Part shown: piece after piece, positions 43,992 to 53,441 of the stretch
Layout: each line of letters opens with the position of its first letter
Numbering within the stretch: position 1 is the stretch's first letter
From: JAGXRK01 sp963714415
GTDB lineage: Bacteria; Bacteroidota; Ignavibacteria; Ignavibacteriales; Ignavibacteriaceae
Direction: 5' to 3'
Length of the DNA: 64,000 nucleotides
Assembly: GCA_963714415.1 (NCBI GenBank)
Contig: CAVQOL010000003.1
Location: 310,001 to 374,000, forward strand
Notes under the pieces: model-generated
What the model was told of the DNA's origin: nothing
What the model saw: only the letters and a program-made list of their open reading frames with translations
Databases searched by the model: none
Translations under genes and position numbers: made by a program

Positions 43992-45659
43992 TTAACGTAG
44001 GAGGATCATTTTTTTTGTTTGAATAAAGCCACCTGCTTTCAACTGATAAAAGTATACTCCACTACTCAATCTTGCTTCATCAAAAACAACTTCGTGATTG
44101 CCAGCAGCAAGTTCTTCGTTAACAAGAGTTGTTACTTCGTTTCCTAAAACATCGTAAATTTTAATTGTAACAAAGCTTATTTCAGGAATCTTATATTTTA
44201 TTATTGTTAAAGGATTGAAAGGATTGGGATAGTTCTGTGAAAGTGAAAATTGAATCGGCTGATTAAGAATAATATTTTCGACATCATTAATCTGATCTAG
44301 GTTTATCTTTGTAATAAATATATCAGCTAGAAGATGAGAAACAAGGAGACTATCTCCGAAGAAGACAGATTGCTCAAACTCACCAATTGTATAAGCAAAA
44401 TTGTTATCACTTAAAAATACGTCAAATGCTGAATCATCGCCATTATTTCCAATGGAAAGAGCAGTTTGAAATAATCCTGTTGGAGTAAAAAAAGCAAGAA
44501 ATATATTTTCTGTTGTATTACCAGAGAAAGTAGAATCACCAATTGTAAATTCATTTTCATAACCACCGCAGATTGCTAATCCATTAGTTTGATTATAGTG
44601 AATTGACAGGGGTATAGCACGAATACTTCCGGTACTTTGTTTGATCCACTGAAAAATTCCTGAAGGACTAATCATACCATAAAAAATATTCCTGGCTGTG
44701 TTGGAAGGTATAAGTGTAAAATTCCCGAATGTAGCTGTTTGCGTAAAATCACCAGTAAGATAGATATTATCAGATTCATCAACTGTAATTGCTCTTCCGT
44801 AGTCATCATAATCTCCTCCTGCCTGCACAACCCAAATCATATCCCCATTGCTTCCATACTTAGCTATAAATATATCTATACTTCCGTCATAGCTGTAAAA
44901 TGTAGAATCCTGAAAAATCATAGTATCATCAAAGTAACCAGTTACAATTACATTTTTATTATTATCACAAATTAAATCATACGAAATTGATTCACCAAAA
45001 TCTTCTCCAACAGCTTGCTTTGCCCATAATACATTTCCAGAAGGAGATATTTTAGCAACAAACATTGTAGAAAAAGTAGTAGTTGATAAGACAAACGAAC
45101 CAATATGAAGTGTTTCTTCAAAATATCCGCTTATATAAATATTATTATCCGAATCTGTTGCTATGCAAAGAGCTTCATCGTGATTACTGCCAGCACCGTG
45201 CACAACCCACTGAAAATCACCATGGGAGTTGAACTTAGCAACAAACACATCACTAAAACCAAGACTTGATAATGTTGTATCTCCAAAATTTGCAGTACTG
45301 CTAAAAAATCCTGTGACTATAATATCATCATTGCCATCTACTTTCATATCGAGTCCTCTATCCAATCCACCGCCGCCACAAATCCTAATCCATTGTAAAT
45401 TACCATCATTACTAAATTTAGAAAGAAAAATATCTCCAAAGTTTGCCACAAAGGAAGTATCGGCAAAATAAGTTGTATCACTAACTTCCCCTGCACAATA
45501 AACATTTCCAAAACTATCCATTTCAATTGCAGTGCCTCTTTCATTGGATTTTCCCCCGGCTTGATGGACCCATTCAAAGTAAGAATCTTGAGCAGAAACT
45601 TTTATTGAAATAGCACAAAGAGACAGAACTGCTAAGACGTAAATGTTTTTTATTTGCAT
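43992..45659 (-). CDS. Secreted SBBP-type beta-propeller protein with T9SS type A sorting domain
   Basis: 555 residues. Signal peptide ending KVSAQ, then about eight blades of an SBBP-like repeat, each with a D(S/E)xxNxYxxGxF core (MDSFGNVYCAGEV, TDSDNNIYISGYFEETLHI, VDESDNIYLTGDFTQTATFG) alternating with (V/I)FxAKxxxxGxxxWxxQAGG. C-terminal sorting domain NYPNPFNPLTIIKYKIPEIS ... SSGVYFYQLKAGGFIQTKKM. GAGG precedes ATG on the minus strand. Intact, unlike several neighbours. Extracellular scaffold or adhesin by inference. Confidence 0.9.
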   Translation of the reverse strand: MQIKNIYVLAVLSLCAISIKVSAQDSYFEWVHQAGGKSNERGTAIEMDSFGNVYCAGEVSDTTYFADTSFVANFGDIFLSKFSNDGNLQWIRICGGGGLDRGLDMKVDGNDDIIVTGFFSSTANFGDTTLSSLGFSDVFVAKFNSHGDFQWVVHGAGSNHDEALCIATDSDNNIYISGYFEETLHIGSFVLSTTTFSTMFVAKISPSGNVLWAKQAVGEDFGESISYDLICDNNKNVIVTGYFDDTMIFQDSTFYSYDGSIDIFIAKYGSNGDMIWVVQAGGDYDDYGRAITVDESDNIYLTGDFTQTATFGNFTLIPSNTARNIFYGMISPSGIFQWIKQSTGSIRAIPLSIHYNQTNGLAICGGYENEFTIGDSTFSGNTTENIFLAFFTPTGLFQTALSIGNNGDDSAFDVFLSDNNFAYTIGEFEQSVFFGDSLLVSHLLADIFITKINLDQINDVENIILNQPIQFSLSQNYPNPFNPLTIIKYKIPEISFVTIKIYDVLGNEVTTLVNEELAAGNHEVVFDEARLSSGVYFYQLKAGGFIQTKKMILLR

Positions 45660-45683
45660 AACAACCTCTAAATATGAGGAAAA

Positions 45684-47135
45684 TTATTTTATTAGCAACA
45701 TTTTCTTTGTTTCTAAAAATTCTCCGGATTGTAATTGATAGAAATAAACTCCGCTTGTTAATCCATTACTGTAAAAATTAACTTCGTATTCTCCAGCAGG
45801 TTTTTCTTCGTTAACAAGTGTAGCTACTTTATTTCCTAAAACATCAAAAACTTCAAGTTTAACAAAAGGATTTCTCGCTCCGCTCGAAATGACATTTGGA
45901 ACAGAGTAGTGAATTTTAGTGCTTGGGTTAAATGGATTGGGAAAGTTTTGTTTCAAAATAAAAGTTTCCGGAATAGAGTTTAAATCCTTTGGATTAACGT
46001 CACTTGGATCGGGGGCTGTTTTTATAAGCCAGTAGTCATTCAGAGTTGGATTCGAGTAGGTTTGTGCCAGTAGAATATATCCTCCATCGCTGGTTTGCTG
46101 AATATTCTTTCCCGAACCACCTGCAATAGTCTTAGTCCAGAGTGTATCTCCTGATGAATCTGTTTTAATAATCCATGCTCCTTCAGGCGAATATGCCGAT
46201 ATTACATATCCACCATCCATAGTTTGCTCCACAGATGATGCTCCCTCAAATCCTGAAGTACCAAATGTTTTTGTCCAGCTAGTATCACCGATGGCATTAG
46301 TTTTAATTAACCAGACATCAGAATATCCATTACCAAAAGATCTTGTTGTTCCCGCAAGAATGAATCCATTATCGCTAGTCTGTTGTACAGAAACAATATG
46401 ATCTGTATCAGTTCCACCAAAAGTTTTTGCCCATAAACTATCACCCTCATAATCAGTTTTAAGCAATAAACCATCGTAATCGCCAGCACCAAAAGATTTT
46501 GTACTTGCAGCAATAATATATCCACCGTCCTTTGTTTGCTGCATCGAATGACTTATATCATTCTCAGCTCCACCATATGTTTCTGTCCAAATTGTATCTC
46601 CGGTAGCATCAGTTTTTACCAGCCATAGATCTTCCTGACCGGCACCAGTGGCCTTAGTATATCCAACAAAAACGTAATCTCCACCTGATATTTCTTGCCC
46701 GGATTGCGCAAAATAATGTCTGCTCCCACCAATAATATTTGTCCAGGTTGTATCACCCGAAGCGCTGGTTTTTAAAAGCCATACTTTCCAATAGTCGGAA
46801 CTATAAAATACCGTTTCAGCAAAAAGAATATAACCACCGTCGCTCGTTTGTTTAACACAAGCACAATTATCATCTTCACTTCTTCCAAAAGTTCTAGTCC
46901 ATATTGTGTCACCAATAGAATTGGTTTTAATTAACCAAACATCATTCAAACCTGTTCCAAAAGACTTTGTCTCACCTGTGAGAATATAACCACCGTCGCT
47001 GGTTTGCTGAACAAATTGGGGCATATCCTGATCACTTCCTCCATAAATCTTAGTCCATAATGTATCGGGTGATTGAGATAGTAAAGTAGCTTGGGAGAAA
47101 AAGTATAAAGTAAGTAGTAATGAAAAATTTTTCAT
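45684..47135 (-). CDS. Secreted repeat (delta-type propeller) protein with T9SS domain and an in-frame palindrome insert
   Basis: 483 residues. Signal peptide ending LLSQ, then seven ~50-residue repeats: W(T/A)KTFGG..D, VQQTSDGGYILxGxTxSFG, xDxWLIKTxxxGDT. The sorting domain is NFPNPFNPSTKIHYSVPN with VISSGARNPF next and then VKLEVFDVLGN; the ten extra residues come from a palindromic repeat (45869-45893) between two strands that are adjacent in all other copies. Ends SGVYFYQLQSGEFLETKKM. Function of the repeats unknown. Confidence 0.88.
   Translation of the reverse strand: MKNFSLLLTLYFFSQATLLSQSPDTLWTKIYGGSDQDMPQFVQQTSDGGYILTGETKSFGTGLNDVWLIKTNSIGDTIWTRTFGRSEDDNCACVKQTSDGGYILFAETVFYSSDYWKVWLLKTSASGDTTWTNIIGGSRHYFAQSGQEISGGDYVFVGYTKATGAGQEDLWLVKTDATGDTIWTETYGGAENDISHSMQQTKDGGYIIAASTKSFGAGDYDGLLLKTDYEGDSLWAKTFGGTDTDHIVSVQQTSDNGFILAGTTRSFGNGYSDVWLIKTNAIGDTSWTKTFGTSGFEGASSVEQTMDGGYVISAYSPEGAWIIKTDSSGDTLWTKTIAGGSGKNIQQTSDGGYILLAQTYSNPTLNDYWLIKTAPDPSDVNPKDLNSIPETFILKQNFPNPFNPSTKIHYSVPNVISSGARNPFVKLEVFDVLGNKVATLVNEEKPAGEYEVNFYSNGLTSGVYFYQLQSGEFLETKKMLLIK
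45869..45893. repeat. Palindromic repeat inside a coding sequence (gtcatttcgagcg class)
   Basis: GGATTTCTCGCTCCGCTCGAA then ATGA; on the minus strand TCATTTCGAGCGGAGCGAGA. It encodes VISSGARNP in frame within the sorting domain of the gene at 45684. Confidence 0.65.
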
Positions 47136-47159
47136 AACATACCTCTTATATTATTTAGT

Positions 47160-47190
47160 AAAAACAAAAAGCCTCTACATTGAGAGGCTT
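47160..47190 (-). terminator. Intrinsic terminator of the beta-helix protein gene
   Basis: AAGCCTCT (47169-47176) / AGAGGCTT (47183-47190), 6-base loop, followed on the minus strand by TTTTTGTTTT. Lies just past the stop of the gene ending at 47203. Confidence 0.88.
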
Positions 47191-47202
47191 AGTTTATTCT
47201 TT

Positions 47203-47622
47203 TTATTTAATTAATACCATTTTTCTTGTGTTTATATAATCTCCAGCTTTCAATTGATAAAAATAAATTCCGCTACTCAGATTCCGAACTTCGCCGGAAT
47301 GACTGTTAAACTCAACTTCGTGATTGCCAGCAGCAAGTTCTTCATTAACAAGAGTCGTTACTTCCCGGCCTAATATGTCGTAAATTTTTAAAGTTACAAA
47401 ACCAACTTCCGGCAACTGCCAACTGATTGTTGTAACAGGATTAAATGGGTTTGGATAATTTTGCATAAGATCATAAGTATTTAGTAATTCTGATTCGTCA
47501 ATGCTCGAAGGATCGAAGTAAAAATAGGCTCCCATATCTGCAATGGTACCATCGGGATCAAGAGGGGAGTTTGGATCGCCGGCATTTATACAGGGAGATC
47601 CAACCATCAGACCAAAAGTCAC
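47203..47622 (-). CDS. Secreted VCBS/beta-helix protein, C-terminal fragment with T9SS domain
   Basis: Joins the larger fragment upstream by one added base near 47610 (LMVGSPCINAGDPNSPLD is the usual close of a parallel beta-helix unit: SPCI(N/D)aGdP). The sorting domain NYPNPFNPVTTISWQLPEVG contains the extra segment SHSGEVR between EVEFN and NLSSGIYFYQL, encoded by the palindrome at 47281-47303. Ends INTRKMVLIK. Confidence 0.85.
   Translation of the reverse strand: MTFGLMVGSPCINAGDPNSPLDPDGTIADMGAYFYFDPSSIDESELLNTYDLMQNYPNPFNPVTTISWQLPEVGFVTLKIYDILGREVTTLVNEELAAGNHEVEFNSHSGEVRNLSSGIYFYQLKAGDYINTRKMVLIK
47281..47303. repeat. Palindromic repeat inside a coding sequence (gtcattccggcg class)
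   Basis: ATTCCGAACTTCGCCGGAAT plus GAC; arms ATTCCG (47281-47286) and CGGAAT (47295-47300). In frame it adds SHSGEVR to a sorting-domain loop. The right arm is the same string as in the intergenic element near 43140. Confidence 0.7.
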
Positions 47623-49516
47623 CGTTTTCTGGATCTACAAACCTTGGATCAAGATCGAGATTGCCTGTACCTGTCCAACCACCCATTATATCACTGTACG
47701 TAATTGTTGGAGGAGTACTTAGGTAACCAACTTGATTGCCGCCAGATGTAGAAGTATTATTCCAAATTATGTTGTTGTAAATCGTTGGGTTTCCTGAATT
47801 GTAGTACAGTCCTCCTCCTCCTAGAGCAGCACTGTTACCATATATTGTGTTATTGGCAATAACACCATCAGTTCTGAGTAAATATATGCCACCGCCCCAA
47901 CTTAGCTCAGAACTATTATTTATTATCAGGTTATTCTTAATGGTAATAGCACCTTTATTGACAAAAATTGCAGCTGCACCCCCACTGGTATGATTCTCTC
48001 TGAAAATATTATTTATTATAGTCGGTGCTGCTATATCGTAACAATATACACCAGCCCCAACCTCGGCACTGCCATTTTGAATGATGAATCCTTCGATAAC
48101 AGATCGATCATCTTCACTATTTTCAAAAGTAAATACTCTGCCTGCAGCACCGCCATCTATAATAGTTGAAAAATTTTCGTACGAAACTGCTGGTTGCTTT
48201 CCGAGCATTTTTTCAGCAGTATAATCTGAAGGCATTAATACAATATTTTTACCATTGAAGTTAATATTATCAACATATGTTCCCGGCTGAACAAGTACAG
48301 TGTCTAAGTTCCACGCGTAATTTATTCCATCTTGAATGGTTGGCATATCATCGGGAATTAAAATTCGTTTAGAGTGTTGTGCGGCCTGGCTTAAAATTAT
48401 TGTAAGGCTGTCAGTACCTCTAAGTCTCATTGCAATATCGTTATCACCGTCACCGTCTAAATCTCCGCCGCGCATACCACCGGCTCCAAAGTTTGCAAAA
48501 ATTTCATTTTCAAATACATTAAATGCCAAGCGACCGTTGTTGAAACCGCAGATAATATAATGCATATCGGGCGCGCATATAGCAATATCTGAATATTGAT
48601 CACCATTGAAGTCCATAGCCAAGGGAAAGACACCATTTAGCCATCCCGGAGTTGAGGTCCATGCCCAGGTCCAATCGGAGAATGTTCCATCTCCTATTCC
48701 AAGCGAATATACCGGGTTTGGGACACAGGCATATTCCCTCATACTGAGCAAATCAGGATATCCGTCGTTATTAATATTAACCAATTGAGAACCACCGTTC
48801 AGAGAGCTAAAGGGTTCCCCAAACGTACCATCACCGTTGTTCAAAATACTGCTATAACCATCTCCGATAAAAAAAATATCTATATCATTGTCGTTATCCA
48901 AATCAGCTACAAGGAATAAACTACCAATATCGGCTGGCACAATAAAAGTGGGGTCTGCAAAATCACCGTTACCTAATCCAAACAAAATGCTAATTCCAGA
49001 ACCTTCTGAACCTCCTGAACTGTTATTATAAGCAACATCCATAATGTTATCACCGTTGAAATCTGCTGCACGCAAATAATTGCCGTAGCTAGACAATTGC
49101 CATCCAAACTGCGCTGAAAATCCTAGATAAAACGTACAGTCTCCGTTGTTATACCAAAAATCTACAGTGGATCCCCCGTCTATACTACCTATAAGATCGT
49201 AGAAGCCGTCATTATTAAAGTCGGCAGTACCTAATATATGCATTGGAGGTATGGATTCGGATTCAGTAGGTGTGAAATGCGCTGCACCGTCATTGATTAA
49301 AAGATTTGTACCACTTTCGCCATCGTAGTAGCCCACCGCTATGTCAATATCCAGATCTCCATCGAAATCGGCATATGCGATCCCTCTAATATTTGGCCCG
49401 AGGTCATACATCTCCCCTGTAGCGATTAATACCTGTGCTCTTGACGGAGTTACTAAAAAAGTAATTACAAAAATAAAAATGGCGCGGATCGATAAAAAGA
49501 TTCTAATATTTCTCAT
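47558..49516 (-). CDS. Secreted VCBS-repeat plus parallel beta-helix protein (main fragment)
   Basis: 652 residues in this frame. Signal peptide ending SRAQ; residues 30-370 FG-GAP/VCBS units with calcium loops (ADFDGDLDIDIAVG, DFNNDGFYDLIGS, DLDNDNDIDIFFIG, DLDGDGDNDIAMR). From 385 a right-handed parallel beta-helix: ILIPDDMPTIQDGINYA and VLVQPGTYVDNINFNGKNIV open it, then stacked rungs IINNIFRENH, ITIKNNLIINN and GVIANNTIYGNSAALGGGG. Such helices occur in pectate-lyase-like enzymes and adhesins; no catalytic residues are recognisable. Confidence 0.9.
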   Translation of the reverse strand: MRNIRIFLSIRAIFIFVITFLVTPSRAQVLIATGEMYDLGPNIRGIAYADFDGDLDIDIAVGYYDGESGTNLLINDGAAHFTPTESESIPPMHILGTADFNNDGFYDLIGSIDGGSTVDFWYNNGDCTFYLGFSAQFGWQLSSYGNYLRAADFNGDNIMDVAYNNSSGGSEGSGISILFGLGNGDFADPTFIVPADIGSLFLVADLDNDNDIDIFFIGDGYSSILNNGDGTFGEPFSSLNGGSQLVNINNDGYPDLLSMREYACVPNPVYSLGIGDGTFSDWTWAWTSTPGWLNGVFPLAMDFNGDQYSDIAICAPDMHYIICGFNNGRLAFNVFENEIFANFGAGGMRGGDLDGDGDNDIAMRLRGTDSLTIILSQAAQHSKRILIPDDMPTIQDGINYAWNLDTVLVQPGTYVDNINFNGKNIVLMPSDYTAEKMLGKQPAVSYENFSTIIDGGAAGRVFTFENSEDDRSVIEGFIIQNGSAEVGAGVYCYDIAAPTIINNIFRENHTSGGAAAIFVNKGAITIKNNLIINNSSELSWGGGIYLLRTDGVIANNTIYGNSAALGGGGLYYNSGNPTIYNNIIWNNTSTSGGNQVGYLSTPPTITYSDIMGGWTGTGNLDLDPRFVDPENGDFWSDGWISLYKCRRSKLPS

Positions 49517-49557
49517 AACATTCTCCTTTAAAGAAAAAAGTTAAAACAAATTGAAGC

Positions 49558-49875
49558 TTATTTAATTAATATCATTTTTTTAGTTTCAATAAAATTCCCG
49601 GTTTTAAGTTGATAGAAATACACTCCGCTACTAAATCTTGCTGCATCAAAAACAGTTTCGTGTTTGCCTGCAGTTAGTTCTTCGTTAACAAGTGTAAATA
49701 CTTCTCTGCCTAAAACATCATATATTTTTAAAGTTACTAAACCAGGTTCCGGCATTTGCCATTTTATAGTTGTTGCTTGGATTAAATGGATTTGGAAAGT
49801 TTTGCCACAATATGAAATCTTCAACAATTGGTATCTCACTTTCATTTTCGATATTTGTAATAATACTTCCGCCAT
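49558..49875 (-). CDS. YCF48-like propeller protein, C-terminal fragment with T9SS domain
   Basis: C-terminal piece of the gene running 49558-51667. Real coding enters near 49780: YKMANAGTWFSNFK in the other frame becomes IKWQMPEPGLVTLKIYDVLG here. Ends SSGVYFYQLKTGNFIETKKM. About 150 bases are almost identical to the corresponding part of the next cargo gene (51726-51880). Confidence 0.83.
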   Translation of the reverse strand: MAEVLLQISKMKVRYQLLKISYCGKTFQIHLIQATTIKWQMPEPGLVTLKIYDVLGREVFTLVNEELTAGKHETVFDAARFSSGVYFYQLKTGNFIETKKMILIK

Positions 49876-51667
49876 CCACAGTTTTAAATATCAATCCATC
49901 ATTACCAACGATATAGCCGGTATCGGGTGTTGGAAAAAAGACTGATATGAAATTGAAATTTGTGAAATCTTGTGCAACCCAGGTTTCACCTGCATCTGTG
50001 GTTTTTGCAATCGTACCGCTCATTCCTGATGCGAATCCAGTATTTGCATTTGTAAAGAAAAGTGAAAGTATATCCGAGCTTGTGCCTGTTGTTTTAAGGT
50101 CCCAGCTTAAACCACCATCTGTTGTCTTGTACACCATTCCGGATGAACTTGCAATGTAACCAGTGTTTAAGTCGGAAAAATAAACCCACCGTAAAGTTCC
50201 GCTTAATCCTGAATTTATGCTAAACCAGTTTGTTCCGCCATCAGTTGTTTTTAGTGCAGTTAGATTAGCACCTACAGTATAGCCTGTGTTATCATCCACA
50301 AAACAAATTGAGTAAAGCGCATTGCTTGTACCCGAAGTTTTTTCTTGCCAACTAGCTCCACCATCGATTGTTTTGAATATATAGCCGAACGCAGAGCATA
50401 CAAAACCAACGTCACTGTTAAGAAAGTAAATTGAATAAAACCACCGATCTCCTGAAAATGAAATATTCTGCCAGTTCGTTCCTCCATCGGTAGTTTTGAG
50501 AATCGTATTATGTCGCCCTGCAGCATAACCGTTTAAATTATCTGTAAAAAAAAGTGATTCTAGTTCATTCGTAGTACCAGTTGTTTGATGATCCCAATTC
50601 AAGCCACCATCTGTTGTAATAATAATATCTCCATCATTATCACAAATGTAACCTGTTAGTGCATCTGTAAAAAAACAGGATTGAAAATCACTATACGTAA
50701 AATAAGTATGCAAGCCATCCCAACTCCATCCACCATCTGATGATCTTGCCATGCTACCGTAATCTCCAACAATCCAACCATTTGAAAGATCTGTAAAATA
50801 AATAGATGTTAGAGAAGGCCCGCCAGCTGAATTGCCCCACCACGTACTTCCACCATCTGTTGTAATTAAGCCAGTTGCATTAGCGGCACCACCCCAGCCA
50901 TGCAAATCATCACTAAAGTAGATTGAATAAATATCTGCAGAAATTGTTGAGTTTTGTGGAGACCAGGTTAAACCTGCATCGGTTGTTTTGTAAATTTCCC
51001 CATCATCACCTGCAGTATATCCAATATTGGCAGAGGAAAAACAGATCGTGTTCATATATAAATTAGCTCCGATCGTGCTGACATTCCAGGATAAACCAGC
51101 ATCAGTAGTTTTCAATAAATATTCATTAGCAACGGCAAATCCGTTATCCTCATCAGTAAACCAAATTGATTTTATGCTGTATATTAAACCTGAAGGAATT
51201 GTCTGCCAGCTGCTGCCGCCATCGGTAGTTCTTAGAATTGTTCCGCTTTCTCCAACAGCGCATCCATTCATTACACTAGTGAAGTAAATTGAGAATAGGA
51301 TGTCATCGTCTGCAATAGTTTGTTCAATCCAATTTTCACCCCCATCCGTTGTAGCAAGGATTAATCCATATCTAGGATTATAATCTCCTCCAACTGCCCA
51401 GCCGTTGTTTTCATCGTAGAAAAAGATTCCATTTATAAAGTATTCCTTTGTCTGCGATTGTATTTGCCAACTGGTACCAGCATCCGTGGTTTTCATTATT
51501 GTACCGTAACTTCCACCTGCATAACCAATATTAGCCGTTGGAAATGTAACTGCGAAAAGGTCATTACCTTGCGGAGCGGGGTTTAACCAAAACCAACTTG
51601 TTTGTTGTGCGTTTAAATTAAATAATGCATTTGCAATTACGAATAAATAAAGTAATCGTAATTTCAT
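49718..51667 (-). CDS. Secreted YCF48/BNR-like beta-propeller protein (main fragment)
   Basis: 649 residues. Signal peptide ending LNAQ, then about fourteen ~42-residue units of the form (G/D)xxGxIxKTTDGGxxWxxxxSG plus LxSIxFxDxNxGxAxG, the YCF48/photosynthesis-assembly and BNR-repeat pattern (for example GTILKTTDAGTSWQIQS, GWAVGGDYNPRYGLILATTD). Two or more seven-bladed propellers are likely. NFPNPFNPSNN near the end marks the start of the sorting domain, completed in the other frame. Extracellular; ligand unknown. Confidence 0.9.
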   Translation of the reverse strand: MKLRLLYLFVIANALFNLNAQQTSWFWLNPAPQGNDLFAVTFPTANIGYAGGSYGTIMKTTDAGTSWQIQSQTKEYFINGIFFYDENNGWAVGGDYNPRYGLILATTDGGENWIEQTIADDDILFSIYFTSVMNGCAVGESGTILRTTDGGSSWQTIPSGLIYSIKSIWFTDEDNGFAVANEYLLKTTDAGLSWNVSTIGANLYMNTICFSSANIGYTAGDDGEIYKTTDAGLTWSPQNSTISADIYSIYFSDDLHGWGGAANATGLITTDGGSTWWGNSAGGPSLTSIYFTDLSNGWIVGDYGSMARSSDGGWSWDGLHTYFTYSDFQSCFFTDALTGYICDNDGDIIITTDGGLNWDHQTTGTTNELESLFFTDNLNGYAAGRHNTILKTTDGGTNWQNISFSGDRWFYSIYFLNSDVGFVCSAFGYIFKTIDGGASWQEKTSGTSNALYSICFVDDNTGYTVGANLTALKTTDGGTNWFSINSGLSGTLRWVYFSDLNTGYIASSSGMVYKTTDGGLSWDLKTTGTSSDILSLFFTNANTGFASGMSGTIAKTTDAGETWVAQDFTNFNFISVFFPTPDTGYIVGNDGLIFKTVDGGSIITNIENESEIPIVEDFILWQNFPNPFNPSNNYKMANAGTWFSNFKNI

Positions 51668-51680
51668 TTTACTCTCCTGT

Positions 51681-53441
51681 TTATTTGATTAATAACATTT
51701 TCCTCGTTAGAATAAATGATCCTGCTTTAAGTTGATAGAAATACACTCCGCTACTAAATCTTGCTGCATCAAAAACAGTTTTGTGTTTGCCTGCAGTTAA
51801 TTCTTCGTTAACAAGTGTAATTACTTCTCTGCCTAACACATCATATATTTTTAAAGTTACTAAACCAGCTTCCGGCAACTGCCAACTGATTGTTGTACTA
51901 GGATTAAAAGGATTAGGATAGTTTTGGTAGACTTCAAATTTATCTGGAACAATGGAGTAATTTGATTCAACTTCAGTTGGGACATCAAAGAAAAGTTTTA
52001 ATCCCCAAGCATGAAGAATGCCGGAATTTCCCGAAACCATATCAACTACTTTTAGAGTCCATTCACCATTTGGATCCATACCTGAAAAAACTGATAGGGG
52101 ATTGTGTGGTTTGTAGTTGCCGCGATATGGAGATTCACCTTCTGCAATGAAAATGGAAGCTGCATCTGTTAAGCCACAATTGATAATATTAGTGTCTGCA
52201 ATTTCTGATTGAGCAATCAGCGTATCCGTTATTCCATTGTGAGTGAGTAGAAAAGCTAAGTCGGAAACTTCCGGATGAATAACAGAATCTATCATTACCG
52301 TAACGCCCGAAAGAGTTAAATCAGCAAGCTGTCTAACACCTATCTCTACTTCAATAAAATCATTTACTTCACCAGGATCAGGAATTGAAAGATTGAGCGC
52401 CTCTCTTTCATAAATTTCGAATATTATTGTACCGCCGCCATCCATTGTATGAAGAATTACACCATCCCAGCCGCAAATCCAGCCAATACCAGTCTCCGGA
52501 AAATGTACTGATGTCAGATAGCCATTACTCGGAGAATCCTGTTTATACCAATTTACACCGCCATTAGTTGTAATTAGAATTGTACCATTATCACCAACAA
52601 TCCAACCGGTATTTTCATCTACAAACTTGACCTTATTTAAAGGTTCATTGGTCACTTTTGGTGTAGTCTCTATCCAGGTTGAGCCACCATCAGTAGTACG
52701 GAATATGCAGCCATCGAGACCTACAACCCAACCTTTGTTACGAATAAAATCAATAGATTTGAAAAAATATATGCTGCCTGGAGAGATATCAAACCAGGAT
52801 TCACCATCATCAGTAGTTTTTAATACAGCACCACTCATTCCGGCAGCGTAGCCGGTTTGCGAAGAAGCAAAATCTATTGCGTATAAATGATAAGAAGTGT
52901 TCTCATGTTTTAAATACCAGTTGTCACCATAATTGTTCGTTTTCCAAATTCTACCCCATTCGCCGGCAACGAACATTTGGCCAGTAAATCCAGCCAGGTA
53001 AACATCGTGTAGTTTATCTGTTGTTAGAATATTTACTTCGTGCCAATTACCAGAATAACTAAGTAATACAGTACCATACTCACCAACAGCTACTGCATCG
53101 GGATCAAAGTAACCACAGGTATAAAGAGCTTCAATGTCATATAGATCGTAACTTGTATGACTATCTTCAGGCAGCCATGTAATTCCGGCATCAGTTGTTT
53201 TAAGAATTAATCCATCTGCACCAACAGCAATACCATTGTCTGTGAAGATGTCAAAATCAATTCCGTTGAGATTGTTCGTATATCCTTCGGATATTAATTC
53301 CCAGTTAACTCCACGTTGCAAAATCGTACCAGCCCATCCAACGGCATAATCATTTTCAATTCCATAAATAATATTGATTCGTTGGTGATGTCTGAACGCT
53401 CCACGTATTGCCATAGTTTGTTGTATGTATAATTGTTCCAT
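51681..53441 (-). CDS. YCF48-propeller and P-domain protein, C-terminal fragment with T9SS domain
   Basis: Second piece of the gene running 51681-54225. YCF48-like units continue to about residue 345, then a proprotein-convertase P/Homo B-type domain (LNLSIPDPGEVNDFIEVEIG, SDLAFLLTHNGITDTLI, FSGMDPNGEWTLKVVDM, GILHAWGLKLFF), a jelly-roll usually found after subtilases. No protease domain accompanies it. Then NYPNPFNPSTTISWQLPEAG and SSGVYFYQLKAGSFILTRKM. Coding joins the upstream frame near 53400. Confidence 0.88.
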   Translation of the reverse strand: MEQLYIQQTMAIRGAFRHHQRINIIYGIENDYAVGWAGTILQRGVNWELISEGYTNNLNGIDFDIFTDNGIAVGADGLILKTTDAGITWLPEDSHTSYDLYDIEALYTCGYFDPDAVAVGEYGTVLLSYSGNWHEVNILTTDKLHDVYLAGFTGQMFVAGEWGRIWKTNNYGDNWYLKHENTSYHLYAIDFASSQTGYAAGMSGAVLKTTDDGESWFDISPGSIYFFKSIDFIRNKGWVVGLDGCIFRTTDGGSTWIETTPKVTNEPLNKVKFVDENTGWIVGDNGTILITTNGGVNWYKQDSPSNGYLTSVHFPETGIGWICGWDGVILHTMDGGGTIIFEIYEREALNLSIPDPGEVNDFIEVEIGVRQLADLTLSGVTVMIDSVIHPEVSDLAFLLTHNGITDTLIAQSEIADTNIINCGLTDAASIFIAEGESPYRGNYKPHNPLSVFSGMDPNGEWTLKVVDMVSGNSGILHAWGLKLFFDVPTEVESNYSIVPDKFEVYQNYPNPFNPSTTISWQLPEAGLVTLKIYDVLGREVITLVNEELTAGKHKTVFDAARFSSGVYFYQLKAGSFILTRKMLLIK

